Positions 46,998 through 61,641 of a DNA stretch of 64,000 bases are shown here, piece by piece. The position numbers were made by a program, and so were the translations under genes. The stretch's first letter is position 1; every line of letters starts with the position of its first letter. The stretch is from the NCBI RefSeq assembly GCF_000238395.3, contig NZ_CP011025.1, positions 3,534,001 through 3,598,000 on the forward strand, in the 5' to 3' direction. Below the pieces are notes generated by a model. The model was not told where the DNA came from and did not search any database. It saw only the letters and a program-made list of their open reading frames with translations. The stretch is from Pseudoalteromonas arctica A 37-1-2. Lineage in GTDB: Bacteria; Pseudomonadota; Gammaproteobacteria; Enterobacterales; Alteromonadaceae.

Positions 46998-49163
46998 ATG
47001 GACGTTTCACAATTACTCGATGGCTTAAATGACAAACAACGCGATGCCGTTGCAGCCCCACTACAAAACATGCTGGTATTAGCAGGTGCTGGGTCTGGTA
47101 AAACACGAGTGTTAGTTCATCGTATTGCGTGGCTTATGCAAGTTGAGCAAGCCTCCGCTTACAGTATTTTTGCAGTTACCTTTACTAATAAAGCCGCTAA
47201 AGAAATGCGTGGCCGCGTTGAAGAAACACTCAAAGCGCCTGTAGGTGGTATGTGGATTGGTACTTTCCATGGTTTATCGCATCGTATTTTACGTGCTCAT
47301 CACCGTGAAGCTAACTTACCTGAAGCCTTTCAAATTTTAGACTCTGACGATCAGCTTCGGATGATCAAGCGCTTATTAAAATCGATGAATATTGATGATA
47401 AAAAATGGCCTGCTAAACAATTTGGCTGGTACATAAGCGCCAAAAAAGATGAAGCACTTCGCCCTAAAGATATTCAAGCATACGATATTAACGAGCAAAT
47501 GATGCTGCGTGTTTATGCCGCCTATCAAGAGGCCTGTGATAGAGCGGGCCTAGTTGATTTTGCTGAAATATTACTACGCAGCTACGAAGTATTAAAAAAT
47601 AACCCTACGTTACTACGTCATTATCAGCAACGCTTTGCACATATGCTCGTAGACGAGTTCCAAGATACAAATACCATTCAATATGCTTGGTTAAAGTTAC
47701 TTGCTGGCGATACTAACAGCATTATGATTGTAGGCGACGATGACCAAAGCATTTATGGTTGGCGTGGTGCTAAAATCGAAAACATTAAACGTTTTTTAAC
47801 TGACTTCAGTGCAGAAACCATTCGCCTTGAACAAAACTACCGTTCAACCGCGACTATTTTGAAAGCGTCCAACGCATTAATTCAAAATAACTCAGAACGT
47901 ATGGGTAAAAGCTTGTGGACCGACGGTAACGACGGCGAGCCAATCTCTATTTATGCAGCATTTAATGAGTTAGACGAAGCACGCTTTGTAAGTAGCAAAC
48001 TACGAAGCTGGTTAAATGCAGGTAATGCCCTACAAGATGCCGCAATTTTATACCGTAGTAACGCGCAATCTCGTGTACTCGAGGAGGCCATGCTGCAAGA
48101 AGGCTTAAAATACCGTATTTATGGTGGTATGCGATTCTTCGAACGACAAGAAATTAAAGATGCGCTTTCGTACTTACGTCTAGTGGGTAATCGTCAAGAC
48201 GATGCCGCGTTTGAACGTGTAATTAATACGCCAGCACGCGGTATTGGTGATAAAACATTGAGCCATATACGTGATTGTGCACGAGCAGAATCATTACCGC
48301 TTTGGTATGCCGCAAAAGCAATTGTAGAACAACAGCATTTATCTGGTCGTGCTTCTGGTGCAGTAAGTAAGTTTGTAGAACTAGTTGAACAAATAGAAGA
48401 TAAAATTAGCGATCTAACTTTGCATGAGCAAGCCAAGTACACAATTCAAACCTCAGGCTTGATGGCAATGTACCAAGCTGAAAAAGGTGAAAAAGGCCGT
48501 GCTCGCGTAGAAAACTTAGAAGAACTAATTAGCGCATGTGACCAGTACGAACTTCCTGAAGACGAAGAATACAGCTCGCCTTTACAAGGCTTTTTAGCAC
48601 ATACATCACTTGAGTCAGGTGAAGGGCAGGCAGAAGAACACGAAGACGCTGTTCAAATGATGACACTTCACTCAGCGAAAGGATTAGAGTTTCCGTTAGT
48701 GTTTATGGTGGGCGTAGAAGAAGGCATGTTCCCTTCTCAGCAAAGTAACGAAGAGTCGGGTCGCTTAGAAGAAGAGCGCCGCCTTTGTTATGTAGGCATG
48801 ACACGAGCAATGGATAAGTTATACATTAGCCATGCTGAGAGTCGCCGCTTATACGGGCAAGAAAAATACCATAGCCCATCACGCTTTTTACGCGAAATAC
48901 CTGAGGACTGCGTAGAAGAAATCCGTATTAAAACACAGGTTTCTCGCCCGCCTGCCGCCGGGCGTTTTAGTGCATCAGTTAGCCATGCAGCATTTGAAGA
49001 CAGTGGCTTTAACTTAGGACAACGAGTTTTGCATGCTAAGTTTGGTGTTGGTACCGTACTTAATTACGAAGGCAGTGGCGCGCAATCTCGCGTACAAGTT
49101 AACTTTGACGACCTTGGCAGTAAATGGTTAGTAACGGCCTATGCACGATTACAAGCTGTATAA
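46998..49163 (+). CDS. uvrD: DNA helicase II UvrD
   Basis: UvrD is the 3'-5' SF1 helicase of nucleotide excision and MutL-directed mismatch repair. 721 residues, same as E. coli. The start MDVSQLLDGLNDKQRDAVAA is family-specific; Walker A LAGAGSGKTRVLVHRI (about 29-44), motif II VDEFQD, motif III GDDDQSIYGWRGA, QNYRS, motif V with TLHSAKGLEFPLVFMVG and motif VI VGMTRA. The C-terminus has the RecA-contact/RNAP-type domain ending GVGTVLNYEGSGAQSRVQVNF. A LexA box lies upstream. The last 23 bp overlap tmcA in another frame. Confidence 0.97.
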   Translation: MDVSQLLDGLNDKQRDAVAAPLQNMLVLAGAGSGKTRVLVHRIAWLMQVEQASAYSIFAVTFTNKAAKEMRGRVEETLKAPVGGMWIGTFHGLSHRILRAHHREANLPEAFQILDSDDQLRMIKRLLKSMNIDDKKWPAKQFGWYISAKKDEALRPKDIQAYDINEQMMLRVYAAYQEACDRAGLVDFAEILLRSYEVLKNNPTLLRHYQQRFAHMLVDEFQDTNTIQYAWLKLLAGDTNSIMIVGDDDQSIYGWRGAKIENIKRFLTDFSAETIRLEQNYRSTATILKASNALIQNNSERMGKSLWTDGNDGEPISIYAAFNELDEARFVSSKLRSWLNAGNALQDAAILYRSNAQSRVLEEAMLQEGLKYRIYGGMRFFERQEIKDALSYLRLVGNRQDDAAFERVINTPARGIGDKTLSHIRDCARAESLPLWYAAKAIVEQQHLSGRASGAVSKFVELVEQIEDKISDLTLHEQAKYTIQTSGLMAMYQAEKGEKGRARVENLEELISACDQYELPEDEEYSSPLQGFLAHTSLESGEGQAEEHEDAVQMMTLHSAKGLEFPLVFMVGVEEGMFPSQQSNEESGRLEEERRLCYVGMTRAMDKLYISHAESRRLYGQEKYHSPSRFLREIPEDCVEEIRIKTQVSRPPAAGRFSASVSHAAFEDSGFNLGQRVLHAKFGVGTVLNYEGSGAQSRVQVNFDDLGSKWLVTAYARLQAV

Positions 49164-51210
49164 AGCTCACCTAAATGAGTTAGAACAACAACTAGCTGGC
49201 GCGTATCATCGTCAGCTAGTGTTGATTACGGGTAGCCCTGCTTGGTGTTATGAATTACTTAACTCATTAATAGATGAAAACAATACACTTGTTGTATCAA
49301 AGCAGTGCGCGATTAAAAATTCGTACTGGCCTACTCGCACTCACCAAATTTTAGGGCAAGAATTTGCTCATGCTGTTTACGATGGTTTTAGTGGTTTACA
49401 CCCTGATAAACTTGCAGCACTTACCGGCACCGTTAAAGCAGGCGGTATACTGTTTTTATTACTGCCCGAATTAAATGATTTAGCCTCTTGGCAAGACCCC
49501 TCATTAAGTACAGTGCAATCACACGGTCAGAGTATTGACTACAGTTTATTTAATCAACGTTTCGCGGCTATTATTAAGCAATTACCCGCTTTTCATTTTA
49601 GTGAAAAAAATGGCTGTATTAGTAATCTCGTCAGCTCTGTTACGGATAATAAAATTGATTATCTACCACAGCAAAACTGCGTTGAACAAATAGTAAAAGT
49701 AGCTAATGGCCGTGCCAACAGACCTTTACTCATTAATGCCGATAGAGGTAGAGGCAAGTCGGCAGCACTTGGCTTAGCTGCCGCAAAATTGACTGATAAA
49801 AAAGTAATTATTTGCAGCACTCAGTTTAAAGCGACCCATAGTAGCTTTAAACATTTAGCCAACGAGCTGAGCCTTCAATACAACGCTGAACATAAACAGC
49901 TCGCCAACTTGCACTACGTTGCACCTGACGCGTTATTAAATGCATTACCTGAGTGCGATTTATTACTCATTGATGAAGCTGCCGCGATCCCTGTTCCGTT
50001 ATTGCTAAAAATGCTAGCTCATTACCCTCGTATAGTCTTTGCAAGTACACTGGTTGGGTATGAGGGCAATGGTAGGGGTTACACCATTCGCTTTAGTAAC
50101 TATATAAAAGCGCACTATAAAGCCTCTAAAGTTGTAACGCTTGATGAGCCACTGCGTTTTGCCAAACACGATCCCCTCGAGAAGCACATTCGCACCTTGC
50201 TTGCACTCGATGCACAATATAAAGAGTTAAGTAGTGAGCAATTAGAGCAGCCAGTTCATAGCGAAATAACTCAGCAATCCCTTGTAAACAATGAGCCTTT
50301 ACTGCAACAAGTTATTGCCCTGCTTGCATTGGCTCACTATCAAAGTAGTGTAAACGATTTACGCCAACTACTAGACGCACCATCGCAACGAATATTCATC
50401 AGCAAAATTAACAATCAATTAGTTGGTGTATGTTTAATCGCAATAGAAGGTGGTTTAAGTGAAGAACTTGCTCTACAGGTTATAAGCGGAGAGCGCCGCC
50501 CACAGGGTCATTTAATGGCTCAAACCCTCTCACAACTTAGTTTTAATAATGACTACTTAACACAGTTGAGCGCTCGCGTTGTACGAATAGCGATTGATCC
50601 GAGTTCTCACAATATGGGTTTTGGTAAAAAGCTACTTAGCTATTGCGAGTCGCAAGTAAAAAGCCAATGTAGTTGGTTTGGTGCAAGCTTTGGCGCAACA
50701 GCGCAGCTACTTAACTTTTGGCAAAAAAAAGGGTTTGATACCGTAAAACTGGGTTATCAACGCGATAAAAGCACAGCTGAACATTCAGCGCTTGTGGTTA
50801 AATGCTTAAGCAATAAAAGTGCAATTATCCAACCTTTGAAAAAGCAGTTTAAAAACGACTTTTTTTATGCTCTTTTAACAAATTTTAAAACACTAGACTG
50901 GCAACTTGTAAGTATTTTAATTGAAGGATTTAGCGATGAGTTAGTAAGCCCCGAGACTCGCGAACGATTAGCCTTGCTCGTAAACAGTAACTTCACTCAA
51001 TTTAATATCTCTGCGACTCTCTGGCAGGTAGTGAATCAGTCTCCTTCTTGTATGTCTCAATTAACAGAGTCTGATAAACAACTTTTAATAAAGTTAGTGC
51101 TGCAAAATGAATGTAATGAAAAAGTGATTCAACACTTAGGTTTATTAGGAAAAAAGCAGCTTGAGAATCACTTTAAACGTGCCATAAAAAACCTCACTAG
51201 TGCCATCTAA
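49141..51210 (+). CDS. tmcA: tRNA(Met) cytidine acetyltransferase TmcA
   Basis: TmcA makes ac4C at the wobble base of elongator tRNA-Met using acetyl-CoA and ATP. 689 residues. Domains: N-terminal DUF1726 (about 1-170), a helicase-like ATPase with P-loop ADRGRGKSAALGLA (about 200-213) and Walker B LLLIDEAAAIPVPLL, then a GNAT domain (about 425-560) with RVVRIAIDPSSHNMGFGKKL, and a C-terminal tRNA-binding tail. ATG at 49141 overlaps uvrD by 23 bp, so translation may be coupled. Confidence 0.93.
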   Translation: MHDYKLYKAHLNELEQQLAGAYHRQLVLITGSPAWCYELLNSLIDENNTLVVSKQCAIKNSYWPTRTHQILGQEFAHAVYDGFSGLHPDKLAALTGTVKAGGILFLLLPELNDLASWQDPSLSTVQSHGQSIDYSLFNQRFAAIIKQLPAFHFSEKNGCISNLVSSVTDNKIDYLPQQNCVEQIVKVANGRANRPLLINADRGRGKSAALGLAAAKLTDKKVIICSTQFKATHSSFKHLANELSLQYNAEHKQLANLHYVAPDALLNALPECDLLLIDEAAAIPVPLLLKMLAHYPRIVFASTLVGYEGNGRGYTIRFSNYIKAHYKASKVVTLDEPLRFAKHDPLEKHIRTLLALDAQYKELSSEQLEQPVHSEITQQSLVNNEPLLQQVIALLALAHYQSSVNDLRQLLDAPSQRIFISKINNQLVGVCLIAIEGGLSEELALQVISGERRPQGHLMAQTLSQLSFNNDYLTQLSARVVRIAIDPSSHNMGFGKKLLSYCESQVKSQCSWFGASFGATAQLLNFWQKKGFDTVKLGYQRDKSTAEHSALVVKCLSNKSAIIQPLKKQFKNDFFYALLTNFKTLDWQLVSILIEGFSDELVSPETRERLALLVNSNFTQFNISATLWQVVNQSPSCMSQLTESDKQLLIKLVLQNECNEKVIQHLGLLGKKQLENHFKRAIKNLTSAI

Positions 51211-51312
51211 TAACTCCTAGTTACCTATCTCTATTAAATCTTATCCATCTTTAAGCTATTTATTTAATTTGTTCTATCCTTAAAGCATTAACAGGTAAAT
51301 TAAGATAAAGGC

Positions 51313-52161
51313 ATGGAATTAATAAACTTTAAAGTGGGCTGCAAAACAATTTCACTTAAAATACTCGATATTTTATTAACAGAACGCTTTGACAATAATC
51401 TAACAACTTTACCCAACAATAATAAAAGCTTTATTGGTGTTAAAGATTATATGGATATACCAACGCCTGTGTTTGATTTAGGTATTATTTTAAATAATAT
51501 CTCAACCGAACAAAGTAATGCGCATGTACTAAAACAACTAAGAACATGGCAAGAAAAACTATTAAACTGGTTCAATACCCTTCAAAGTAACTTGCTAAAT
51601 AGCTCGGCTTCTATTTCAAGCAATGATGCAGAACTACAAGATTTTGTTCTGTTTTACAAAGAGTTCAACACCGATAATGAAGACTTAAAACTAACAATGT
51701 CTCGACTTAACGAACCTTTCCAATCATTGCTAGAAACGGTAAAAGAAGCTATATCAGCTCATAATCAAAGCGATTATAAACAAGTATCAGCTCTGCTCGA
51801 AAAAATTAAGCGTAGTAACCTAATTCAGCTAGAGCGTTTATTCGAATCAGCTAAAGAGCAAATAACCTTAGACTATAAACCTATTATTGTTTTTACCACT
51901 AAAGACGGCTTAAACCCACACGTAGGGTTATTGGTAGATAAAGTCGAAGATAATATCGACTATAAAAAAGAAGACATTAAACCACTAGATAAGCTCACTG
52001 AGGTCGGTTTTGATCTAGACCCACAAACTAAAAATATGATGCGAGGATTAATCAAGCTTTCACAAAAGCACAGTGTATTAATTGATCCAAGCGTAATATT
52101 TAAACCAACACAACTAGAAGAATCTGAAAGTGAAGAAACTCAAGCTTACGGACTATTTTAA
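51313..52161 (+). CDS. CheW-like domain protein with a degenerate CZB-like helical insert
   Basis: 282 residues; AAAGG before the ATG. The first and last parts resemble a CheW domain: FIGVKDYMDIPTPVFDLGII (about residues 39-58) and PHVGLLVDKVEDNIDYKKED (about 202-221). Between them about 115 residues form helices with the spacing of a chemoreceptor zinc-binding (CZB) domain (LRTWQEKLLNW ... LNEPFQSLLETVKEAISAHN ... VSALLEKIKRSN), but the Cys and His ligands of CZB are missing; the only Cys is near residue 10. A role in chemotaxis or c-di-GMP signalling is inferred. No che genes are near. Confidence 0.6.
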   Translation: MELINFKVGCKTISLKILDILLTERFDNNLTTLPNNNKSFIGVKDYMDIPTPVFDLGIILNNISTEQSNAHVLKQLRTWQEKLLNWFNTLQSNLLNSSASISSNDAELQDFVLFYKEFNTDNEDLKLTMSRLNEPFQSLLETVKEAISAHNQSDYKQVSALLEKIKRSNLIQLERLFESAKEQITLDYKPIIVFTTKDGLNPHVGLLVDKVEDNIDYKKEDIKPLDKLTEVGFDLDPQTKNMMRGLIKLSQKHSVLIDPSVIFKPTQLEESESEETQAYGLF

Positions 52162-52295
52162 ATAGTCTTTAGATTTGGTTATAAACTTTAGTACTGAAGT
52201 AAGGAGCTATTCTGCTCGACTTGTACATTTAGATAAATTGGAGAGAAATCGAGTGCGTAATGTTAGTTACCCATATTTCACTTTTTTGCAGACGT

Positions 52296-52326
52296 AAAAA
52301 AGCCCGAATCGTTAGATTCGGGCTTT
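52296..52326 (-). terminator. Rho-independent terminator of the rRNA operon
   Basis: AAAGCCCGAATC / GATTCGGGCTTT stem with a 4-6 base loop, followed on the minus strand by a run of T. It begins about 12 bp after the 5S gene. Confidence 0.92.
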
Positions 52327-52337
52327 CTACAATTTGA

Positions 52338-52455
52338 AGCCTGGTAATGTCCTACTTTCACATAGCAAATGCTACACTATCATCGGCGCTGTTTCGTTTC
52401 ACTACTGAGTTCGGCATGGAGTCAGGTGGGTCCAAAACGCTATTGTCACCAAGCA
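52338..52455 (-). rRNA. rrf: 5S ribosomal RNA
   Basis: About 118 nt on the minus strand, from TGCTTGGTGACAATAGCG to AGCCTGG-type 3' end (the terminal helix CTTGG/CCAGG closes). Conserved internal CCATGCCGAACTCAG is present. Ends are approximate to a few bases. Confidence 0.95.
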
Positions 52456-52666
52456 AATTAGGTGCAAAGAATCAATGACAAGCACGTAGTGCTACCATTT
52501 TCTTTGCGCAAGGTGCCTCAACTTTAACGCTACGCGCTAAGAGTCACCTCTTGAATTTGGAAAATATCTGATAATATTTTTTAAGTCTTTCTAAGTAATA
52601 TCTACTTTAGTCATATTAACTTCTTCGCTTGTTTCACTATCACATAAAACGCGTTTGGCGTTGTAT

Positions 52667-55555
<2,889 letters not shown>

Positions 55556-55854
55556 ATACAACCCAAACGGGTCTTTGTTTTGTGACAGTTTAACTTCGCC
55601 AGAAGTCAATATTGAATACTAAAGTAGATACCAATCAATCAACTCCTAAGAGTTAACTAAATGGCACTGAATGGTACTGCTACCATTCTTTTTTTACTTT
55701 TGAAAACTCTTGATAAATACAATGTATTCATCAGAATTTTATTATCAGCTTTTCCAAATTTTTAAAGAGCATATTAATTAGTCATCCCAAAGGGACAAGC
55801 ACTAATTAACAATCATCTGTGTGGACACTACGAACAAATAAGTTCTAAATCGTA
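55556..55854 (-). other. 16S-23S internal spacer with boxA, no tRNA
   Basis: About 300 bp. TGCTCTTTAAA at 55761-55771 (minus strand) is a clear boxA antitermination site. No tRNA-Ile, Ala or Glu gene can be drawn in this spacer, so this operon is of the tRNA-free type. Confidence 0.8.
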
Positions 55855-57390
<1,536 letters not shown>

Positions 57391-57640
57391 AAAAGTTTTA
57401 TGTCTTTCGACAGCTCAATGAATTCTGAATTTTTGTTTTTGTTGCCAAAAACGAATTGACTGTGCGTTATTACTTTCACTTTTAAAAAAGTGAAATCAAA
57501 ACAGCTCAAGGCTGAATCTTTTAATAACATATGGTCACTCAGTTTTCAATTGAGACTCTAATTTGTTTGCCTCGCTACCTAAGTAGGTTGGCTGTTAGAA
57601 CTCAATCTGTACGAGTGCCCACACAGATGATTGCTTTATA

Positions 57641-57652
57641 TTGTTAAAGAAC
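57641..57652 (-). promoter_or_regulatory. rrn leader boxA
   Basis: GTTCTTTAACAA on the minus strand, about 250 bp upstream of 16S, matches the NusB/S10 binding site used for rRNA antitermination. Its partner boxA is in the 16S-23S spacer. Confidence 0.75.
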
Positions 57653-57824
57653 GTTTTGAGTCGCTTTAGCGTCTCAAGGGATGCGAATAATACACCCTTT
57701 ATTTTTCGAGTCAACACTTAGTTTTAAACTTTCTTTTTAGAAGATTTAAACCGAAGTTTTATTTAACTCTCTGAGTAGTTCGCTCCTCGCTAGGCGTTGG
57801 CGTTTCCCGTCTCAGTGGGGTCGC

Positions 57825-57852
57825 ATTATAGGGAGATCCGAAAACAGATCAA
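57825..57852 (-). promoter_or_regulatory. rRNA operon promoter
   Basis: Minus strand TTGATC and TATAAT with 16-bp spacing, then a GC-rich discriminator GCGACCCC, typical of stringently controlled rrn promoters. Start of transcription about 57817, giving about 425 nt of leader. A/T-rich sequence just upstream could be an UP element. Confidence 0.85.
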
Positions 57853-58490
57853 CCCTTTTTTGAAGAAAACTTGAAATAATGTGCTGTTCGCTGAGTATTT
57901 GAGCTAAACGCTCAAAAACACAACTAAACTACCATTATTAATAGGTTCATAGAGCTATTTGAGATGAAAGTTGGGCAACTACTAACGGGTAGAGACACAT
58001 TTCGATCATCGATGCAGAAAAAACAACCAATAGAGCAAGAGTCGTATTCCTATTATCATTTAAATTAATCAGAAGCTGATAATTAAATTGATCAGCCTAT
58101 GTTTAATAATAGTTTTACATATTTTAGGAGGAAGTTTACTTAGGCCGTAATGGTTAACTTTACTCTGAGGTTCTTAGTACCGGTATATTTATAAGAGTAC
58201 GCACGTTATATCTTTTAATCAGCTCTATAAGTAGAAACTTCGTTAGGGATTGCTCTAATTGTAGCTCAATTCGCGGCGGTATTATTAATAGCTGTAAATC
58301 ACAATATATAGTGGAAATGATCTTTAACTAGAATCTGATAGGCTATTTTGAATGAATGGTAAATAAAGAGTAATTAGATAGAGCTATTAAAGCAGCTGTC
58401 AAAACAACTTATCAATTCAGAATCTATGAGTCATTGCCCATAATAGAAGGTAATTACTGGTTCATATAGTTTGACAAATTTTAGGCAAGA
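57853..58490. other. Intergenic region between rrn promoter and rplQ terminator
   Basis: About 640 bp without a credible gene on either strand; stop codons are frequent in all frames. It contains one promoter-like pair on the minus strand (58375-58402, listed separately). No repeats or tRNA noticed. Confidence 0.5.
58375..58402 (-). promoter_or_regulatory. Possible extra promoter upstream of the rRNA operon
   Basis: Minus strand TTGACA (58397-58402) and TATCTA (58375-58380) with 16-bp spacing. It has no gene downstream except the rRNA operon about 980 bp away, so it could be a distant rrn promoter, the promoter of an unannotated RNA, or chance. Confidence 0.35.
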
Positions 58491-58516
58491 AAAAGCCGAG
58501 CATAGGCTCGGCTTTT
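58491..58516. terminator. Terminator of the alpha operon
   Basis: AAAAGCCGAGC-ATAG-GCTCGGCTTTT stem; on the minus strand it is followed by TTTTTC. It begins 16 bp after the rplQ stop and separates the alpha operon from the rRNA operon. Confidence 0.93.
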
Positions 58517-58531
58517 AGGTTTCTTTAAGAC

Positions 58532-58933
58532 TTACTCTGCAGACTGTGCGTCTTCTTGAACTGCTTCGCTAGTCGCTGGGCGACCAACTAGTTCAATATA
58601 AGCCATTGGTGCATTATCACCAGTACGGAAGCCACACTTAAGAATACGAGTGTAACCACCTGGACGATCCGCGTTACGTGGACCGATTTCACTGAATAAT
58701 TTACCAACAACTTCATTATCACGCGTGCGAGCAAACGCTAAACGGCGATTTGCTACACTGTCAGTCTTAGCCAGTGTGATTAAAGGTTCAATTACACGAC
58801 GTAACTCTTTCGCTTTAGGCAAAGTAGTTTTGATGATTTCATGTTTCACCAAAGAACCTGCCATATTGCTAAACATCGCTTTACGATGGCTACTGTTACG
58901 GTTTAATTGACGACCACTCTTACGATGGCGCAT
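58532..58933 (-). CDS. rplQ: 50S ribosomal protein L17
   Basis: L17 is at the tunnel exit side of the 50S subunit. 133 residues beginning [20 protein letters not shown], followed by [21 protein letters not shown]. Normal core with an acidic tail of about 15 residues. Last gene of the alpha operon, terminator follows. Confidence 0.98.
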
Positions 58934-58972
58934 GACCCTATCCTTCTAACTAAACTAATATAGTGATTTAGA

Positions 58973-59959
58973 TTATTCAGCTAAACTTGCAGGTGGCCAA
59001 TTTTCTAGGCGCATGCCCAGAGAAAGTCCACGTGAAGCTAGCACGTCTTTAATTTCAGTTAGAGACTTCTTACCTAAATTAGGTGTTTTAAGAAGCTCAA
59101 CTTCAGTGCGCTGAACTAAATCACCGATATATTGAATTTGCTCGGCTTTCAAACAATTTGCTGAGCGTACTGTTAATTCAAGGTCATCAACTGGACGAAG
59201 TAGAATAGGATCGAATTCTGGCTTCTCTTCTTTCTCTTCTGGCTCAGTTACATCACGTAAATCTACGAATGCATCTAATTGCTCAGCTAAGATAGTAGAC
59301 GCACGGCGGATCGCTTCTTCTGGATCTAAAGTGCCGTTTGTTTCCATATCAATGATTAACTTGTCTAAATCTGTACGTTGCTCAACTCGAGCTGATTCAA
59401 CCGAGTACGCAATACGTTCAACTGGGCTAAATGATGCATCAAGCAACAATCTACCAATTGGACGCTCATCGTCATCAGAGGATAAACGACTAGATGCCGG
59501 CACATAACCACGACCACGTTCAACACGAATACGCATGCTGATCTCGCTGTTATTTGTAGTTAAATTACAAATAACGTGATCTGGATTAGCAATTGTTACA
59601 TCGCCATCGTGCTGAATATCAGCCGCAGTAACAGGGCCTACACCAGATTTAGTCAGGGTCAGAAAAACTTCATCTTTGCCTTCTAACGTTACTGCTAAAC
59701 CTTTAAGGTTTAATAGTATTTCAATGATGTCTTCTTGAACGCCTTCTTTCGCGCTGTACTCATGTAATACACCGTCGATTTCAACTTCAGTTACTGCACA
59801 TCCAGGCATAGATGAAAGTAATATACGGCGTAAAGCATTACCCAGAGTATGGCCAAAGCCACGCTCTAATGGTTCTAAAACTATTTTAGAACGCGTTGGG
59901 TTGATAGCGTCGATGTCGACTAACCTTGGTTTTAGAAATTCTGTAACAGAACCCTGCAT
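58973..59959 (-). CDS. rpoA: RNA polymerase alpha subunit
   Basis: 328 residues. N-terminal dimerisation domain (about 1-235) with [20 protein letters not shown], linker about 236-250, C-terminal domain with [14 protein letters not shown] (contains the UP-element contact Arg) and [20 protein letters not shown]. Length is that of E. coli (329). Located between rpsD and rplQ. Confidence 0.99.
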   Translation of the reverse strand: MQGSVTEFLKPRLVDIDAINPTRSKIVLEPLERGFGHTLGNALRRILLSSMPGCAVTEVEIDGVLHEYSAKEGVQEDIIEILLNLKGLAVTLEGKDEVFLTLTKSGVGPVTAADIQHDGDVTIANPDHVICNLTTNNSEISMRIRVERGRGYVPASSRLSSDDDERPIGRLLLDASFSPVERIAYSVESARVEQRTDLDKLIIDMETNGTLDPEEAIRRASTILAEQLDAFVDLRDVTEPEEKEEKPEFDPILLRPVDDLELTVRSANCLKAEQIQYIGDLVQRTEVELLKTPNLGKKSLTEIKDVLASRGLSLGMRLENWPPASLAE

Positions 59960-59983
59960 TTTATCCTCTCTTAACTCTTAACT

Positions 59984-60604
59984 TTACTTAGAGTAAAGTT
60001 CGACGATTAGTTGTTCATTAATGTCCGCAGACAGGTCTGAACGCTCAGGTAGACGCTTAAAGCTGCCTTCCAATTTCTTACCGTCAACTTCAACCCAAGT
60101 CGGCTTTTCACGTTGCTCAGCCAACTCTAGAGCAGCGATGATACGTGCTTGTGTCTTAGACTTCTCACGGATTACAACAGTATCTTCTGGAGTAATTACG
60201 TATGAAGGAATGTTCACAACACGACCATTAACTAAAATCGCTTTATGGCTTACTAACTGACGTGCTTCTGCACGTGTGCTAGCAAAACCCATGCGATATA
60301 CAACATTGTCTAAACGTTGCTCTAAAAGCTGTAACAAGTTTTCACCTGTATTACCTTTAAGGCGAGCAGCTTCTTTGTAGTAGTTACGGAATTGCTTTTC
60401 TAATACACCGTATATACGACGTACTTTTTGCTTTTCACGTAATTGTAAACCGTAATCAGATAAACGACCTTTACGGGCGCCGTGCTGACCAGGTGCAGTC
60501 TCAAGTTTACACTTAGAGTCGATAGCTCTTACGCCGCTCTTAAGGAACAGGTCAGTACCTTCACGACGACTCAGCTTGAGCTTAGGGCCCAAATATCTTG
60601 CCAT
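59984..60604 (-). CDS. rpsD: 30S ribosomal protein S4
   Basis: S4 nucleates 30S assembly and in relatives represses the alpha operon at the rpsM leader. 206 residues: [20 protein letters not shown], then the S4 RNA-binding domain (about residues 96-155) with [20 protein letters not shown]. Normal length. Confidence 0.98.
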   Translation of the reverse strand: MARYLGPKLKLSRREGTDLFLKSGVRAIDSKCKLETAPGQHGARKGRLSDYGLQLREKQKVRRIYGVLEKQFRNYYKEAARLKGNTGENLLQLLEQRLDNVVYRMGFASTRAEARQLVSHKAILVNGRVVNIPSYVITPEDTVVIREKSKTQARIIAALELAEQREKPTWVEVDGKKLEGSFKRLPERSDLSADINEQLIVELYSK

Positions 60605-60625
60605 GTTATTTCTCCTAACCTATTG

Positions 60626-61012
60626 TTAAACGCGACGTTTCTTCGGTGGACGACAACCATTATGTGGTATAGGCGTCACGTCAGTAATGTTGGTAATACG
60701 GTAACCAGCAGCATTCAAAGCACGTACAGCAGATTCACGACCTGGACCTGGACCTTTGATGAAAACTTCTAGATTTTTTAAACCGTATTCTTGAGCAGCA
60801 GTACCTGCACGCTCTGCAGCAACCTGAGCAGCAAATGGTGTAGATTTACGTGAACCACGGAAACCTGAACCACCGGCAGTAGCCCATGATAGTGCATTAC
60901 CTTGACGGTCGGTAATCGTTACAATAGTGTTGTTGAAAGACGCATGAACATGAGCCATACCATCAGCAACTTGTTTTTTAACCTTTTTACGACGAATTGG
61001 TGTCTTAGCCAT
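60626..61012 (-). CDS. rpsK: 30S ribosomal protein S11
   Basis: S11 lies on the 30S platform at the E-site mRNA path. 128 residues, with [20 protein letters not shown] and the C-terminal [20 protein letters not shown]. It lies 12 bp after rpsM. Confidence 0.98.
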
Positions 61013-61024
61013 AATACTATCCCC

Positions 61025-61381
61025 TTATCGCTTAATAGGCTTACGAGGACCCTTGCGGGTGCGCGCGTTAGTCTTAGTTCTTTGACCACGTAGTGGTAAA
61101 GAGCGACGGTGACGTAGGCCACGATAACAACCAAGGTCCATAAGGCGCTTGATATTTAAAGTAACTTCACGACGAAGATCACCTTCAACAGTGTACTTGC
61201 CAACTGCATCACGCAGTACGTCAAGAATTTCGTCTGAAAGTTCACCGATTTTTGTGGTTTCGGCGATACCAGTCGCTACTAAGATAGCCTTAGAGCGAGT
61301 CTTACCTATGCCATAAATAGCTGTTAAACCAATAACTGCATGTTTATGATCAGGGACGTTAATGCCAGCAATACGGGCCAC
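61025..61381 (-). CDS. rpsM: 30S ribosomal protein S13
   Basis: S13 bridges the 30S head to the 50S subunit. 118 residues. Two GTG codons are in frame (61387 and 61381); 61381 is chosen since AGGAG lies 8 nt upstream and the product starts [14 protein letters not shown], as in E. coli, which also uses GTG. The 3' part has [20 protein letters not shown]. First gene of the alpha operon; about 120 bp from rpmJ. Confidence 0.96.
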   Translation of the reverse strand: MARIAGINVPDHKHAVIGLTAIYGIGKTRSKAILVATGIAETTKIGELSDEILDVLRDAVGKYTVEGDLRREVTLNIKRLMDLGCYRGLRHRRSLPLRGQRTKTNARTRKGPRKPIKR

Positions 61382-61505
61382 TAACACATCTCCTATATTC
61401 GAATTTGGTAATCATCTGTTTGAAAAGCCCGTAAGGATACTCAAACGAAGACCAAATTACTACTAAAAACACAGGCCGAGAAAACTCAGCCTGCACGCTG
61501 TTTAC

Positions 61506-61619
61506 TTAACCTTGCCTTTGCTTATGCTTAGGCTCACTGCAAATTACGCGTACTACACCAGCACGTTTAATAACTTTACAGTTACGGCATATTTTCTTAA
61601 CGGAAGCACGTACTTTCAT
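61506..61619 (-). CDS. rpmJ: 50S ribosomal protein L36
   Basis: 37 residues, too short for most gene calls. Sequence starts [20 protein letters not shown] and has a zinc ribbon with C11, C14, C27 and H32 (CRNC, then CSEPKH). This is the Zn-containing form of L36. It lies 22 bp after secY, as in other spc operons. Confidence 0.95.
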   Translation of the reverse strand: MKVRASVKKICRNCKVIKRAGVVRVICSEPKHKQRQG

Positions 61620-61641
61620 TGCTCAACTCCGTAAACTGACC

